The notes beneath the pieces were generated by a model. The model made no database searches and was not told the DNA's origin. It saw only the letters and a list, made by a program, of their open reading frames with translations. Shown piece by piece: positions 63,851-64,000 of a stretch of 64,000 nt of DNA. Source of the DNA: Dipetalonema caudispina (lineage: Eukaryota; Nematoda; Chromadorea; Rhabditida; Onchocercidae); assembly GCA_013365325.1 (NCBI GenBank), contig JABVXV010000046.1:248001-312000 (forward strand). Direction: 5' to 3'. Made by a program: the position numbers and the translations under genes. Each line of letters starts with the position of its first letter. The stretch's first letter is position 1.

Positions 63851-63952
63851 CTGAGAGTAGATTCATTCCGGTAAGTTGTGTTAAATGGTGGTAAACGGAC
63901 AAGATGCTCTGGTAATAGAGTTAGCTAACTGATGAAAAGCAGCTTCGTTTTT

Positions 63953-63980
63953 CTTTCTCTCTCTCTCTCCCTTTCCCTTT
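63953..63980. repeat. CT-rich microsatellite
   Basis: CT units run into CCCTTT units near the right edge of the window, about 110 bases from the twin GC boxes. Confidence 0.85.
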
Positions 63981-64000
63981 CAACATCCTTTTATCACAAA

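Noticed and set aside
1..64000. Mobile elements, rRNA, CRISPR arrays, prokaryotic or viral genes
   Set aside because: I found no transposase, reverse transcriptase, long terminal repeats, rRNA segments, repeat-spacer arrays or phage-like genes on either strand.

Overview
This window looks like chromosomal DNA from a nematode. The evidence is AT-rich sequence, many short introns bounded by GT and TTTTCAG-type acceptors, long gene-poor stretches, and nematode-style gene families. The intron sizes and spacing would suit a filarial or other spirurid worm, but species is not shown by the sequence. I see no bacterial, viral, plasmid or CRISPR features. Every confidently recognised gene lies on the minus strand. 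Exons were rebuilt by hand from splice sites, reading phase and protein family resemblance, so exon edges are inferences unless stated otherwise.

Region 2.8-15.8 kb holds four tightly packed minus-strand genes. In transcription order they are CCDC124 (15816-14199), a UBL7-like ubiquitin adaptor (13814-11866), an RPP38-like RNase P/MRP subunit (11082-9361) and an INPP5F/Sac2 phosphoinositide 4-phosphatase (8598-2852, 17 exons). The gaps are 384, 783 and 762 bases. Each of the three downstream genes has a strong AG acceptor 6 to 46 bases before its start codon, which fits a trans-spliced nematode operon.

Region 15.8-20.2 kb has no convincing gene. At 20.2-21.8 kb is a secreted protein with an Apple/PAN-like domain followed by a C-type lectin domain. 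Between 21.8 and 25.4 kb there are only two small plus-strand open frames with polyadenylation signals just downstream, both of doubtful status.

Region 25.4-60.1 kb is almost entirely one large gene, the ZFHX3/ZFHX4/Zfh2-class zinc finger homeobox gene (zfh-2 type). I could link 29 exons in a continuous frame, about 1597 codons, with three homeodomains and about thirteen C2H2 or C2HC fingers. Its 3' end was not resolved. Its 5' half has introns of 9.8, 6.2, 3.1 and 1.4 kb. Upstream of its first exon are a CCAAT/GC-box cluster (60.86-60.94 kb), a TGTA/TGCA microsatellite, and a pair of GC boxes near 63.83 kb that could be promoter elements.

Functionally, the operon candidate groups housekeeping genes (ribosome-associated factor, ubiquitin adaptor, RNase P protein, endosomal lipid phosphatase). 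The large zfh gene is a developmental transcription factor with the expanded introns typical of such genes.
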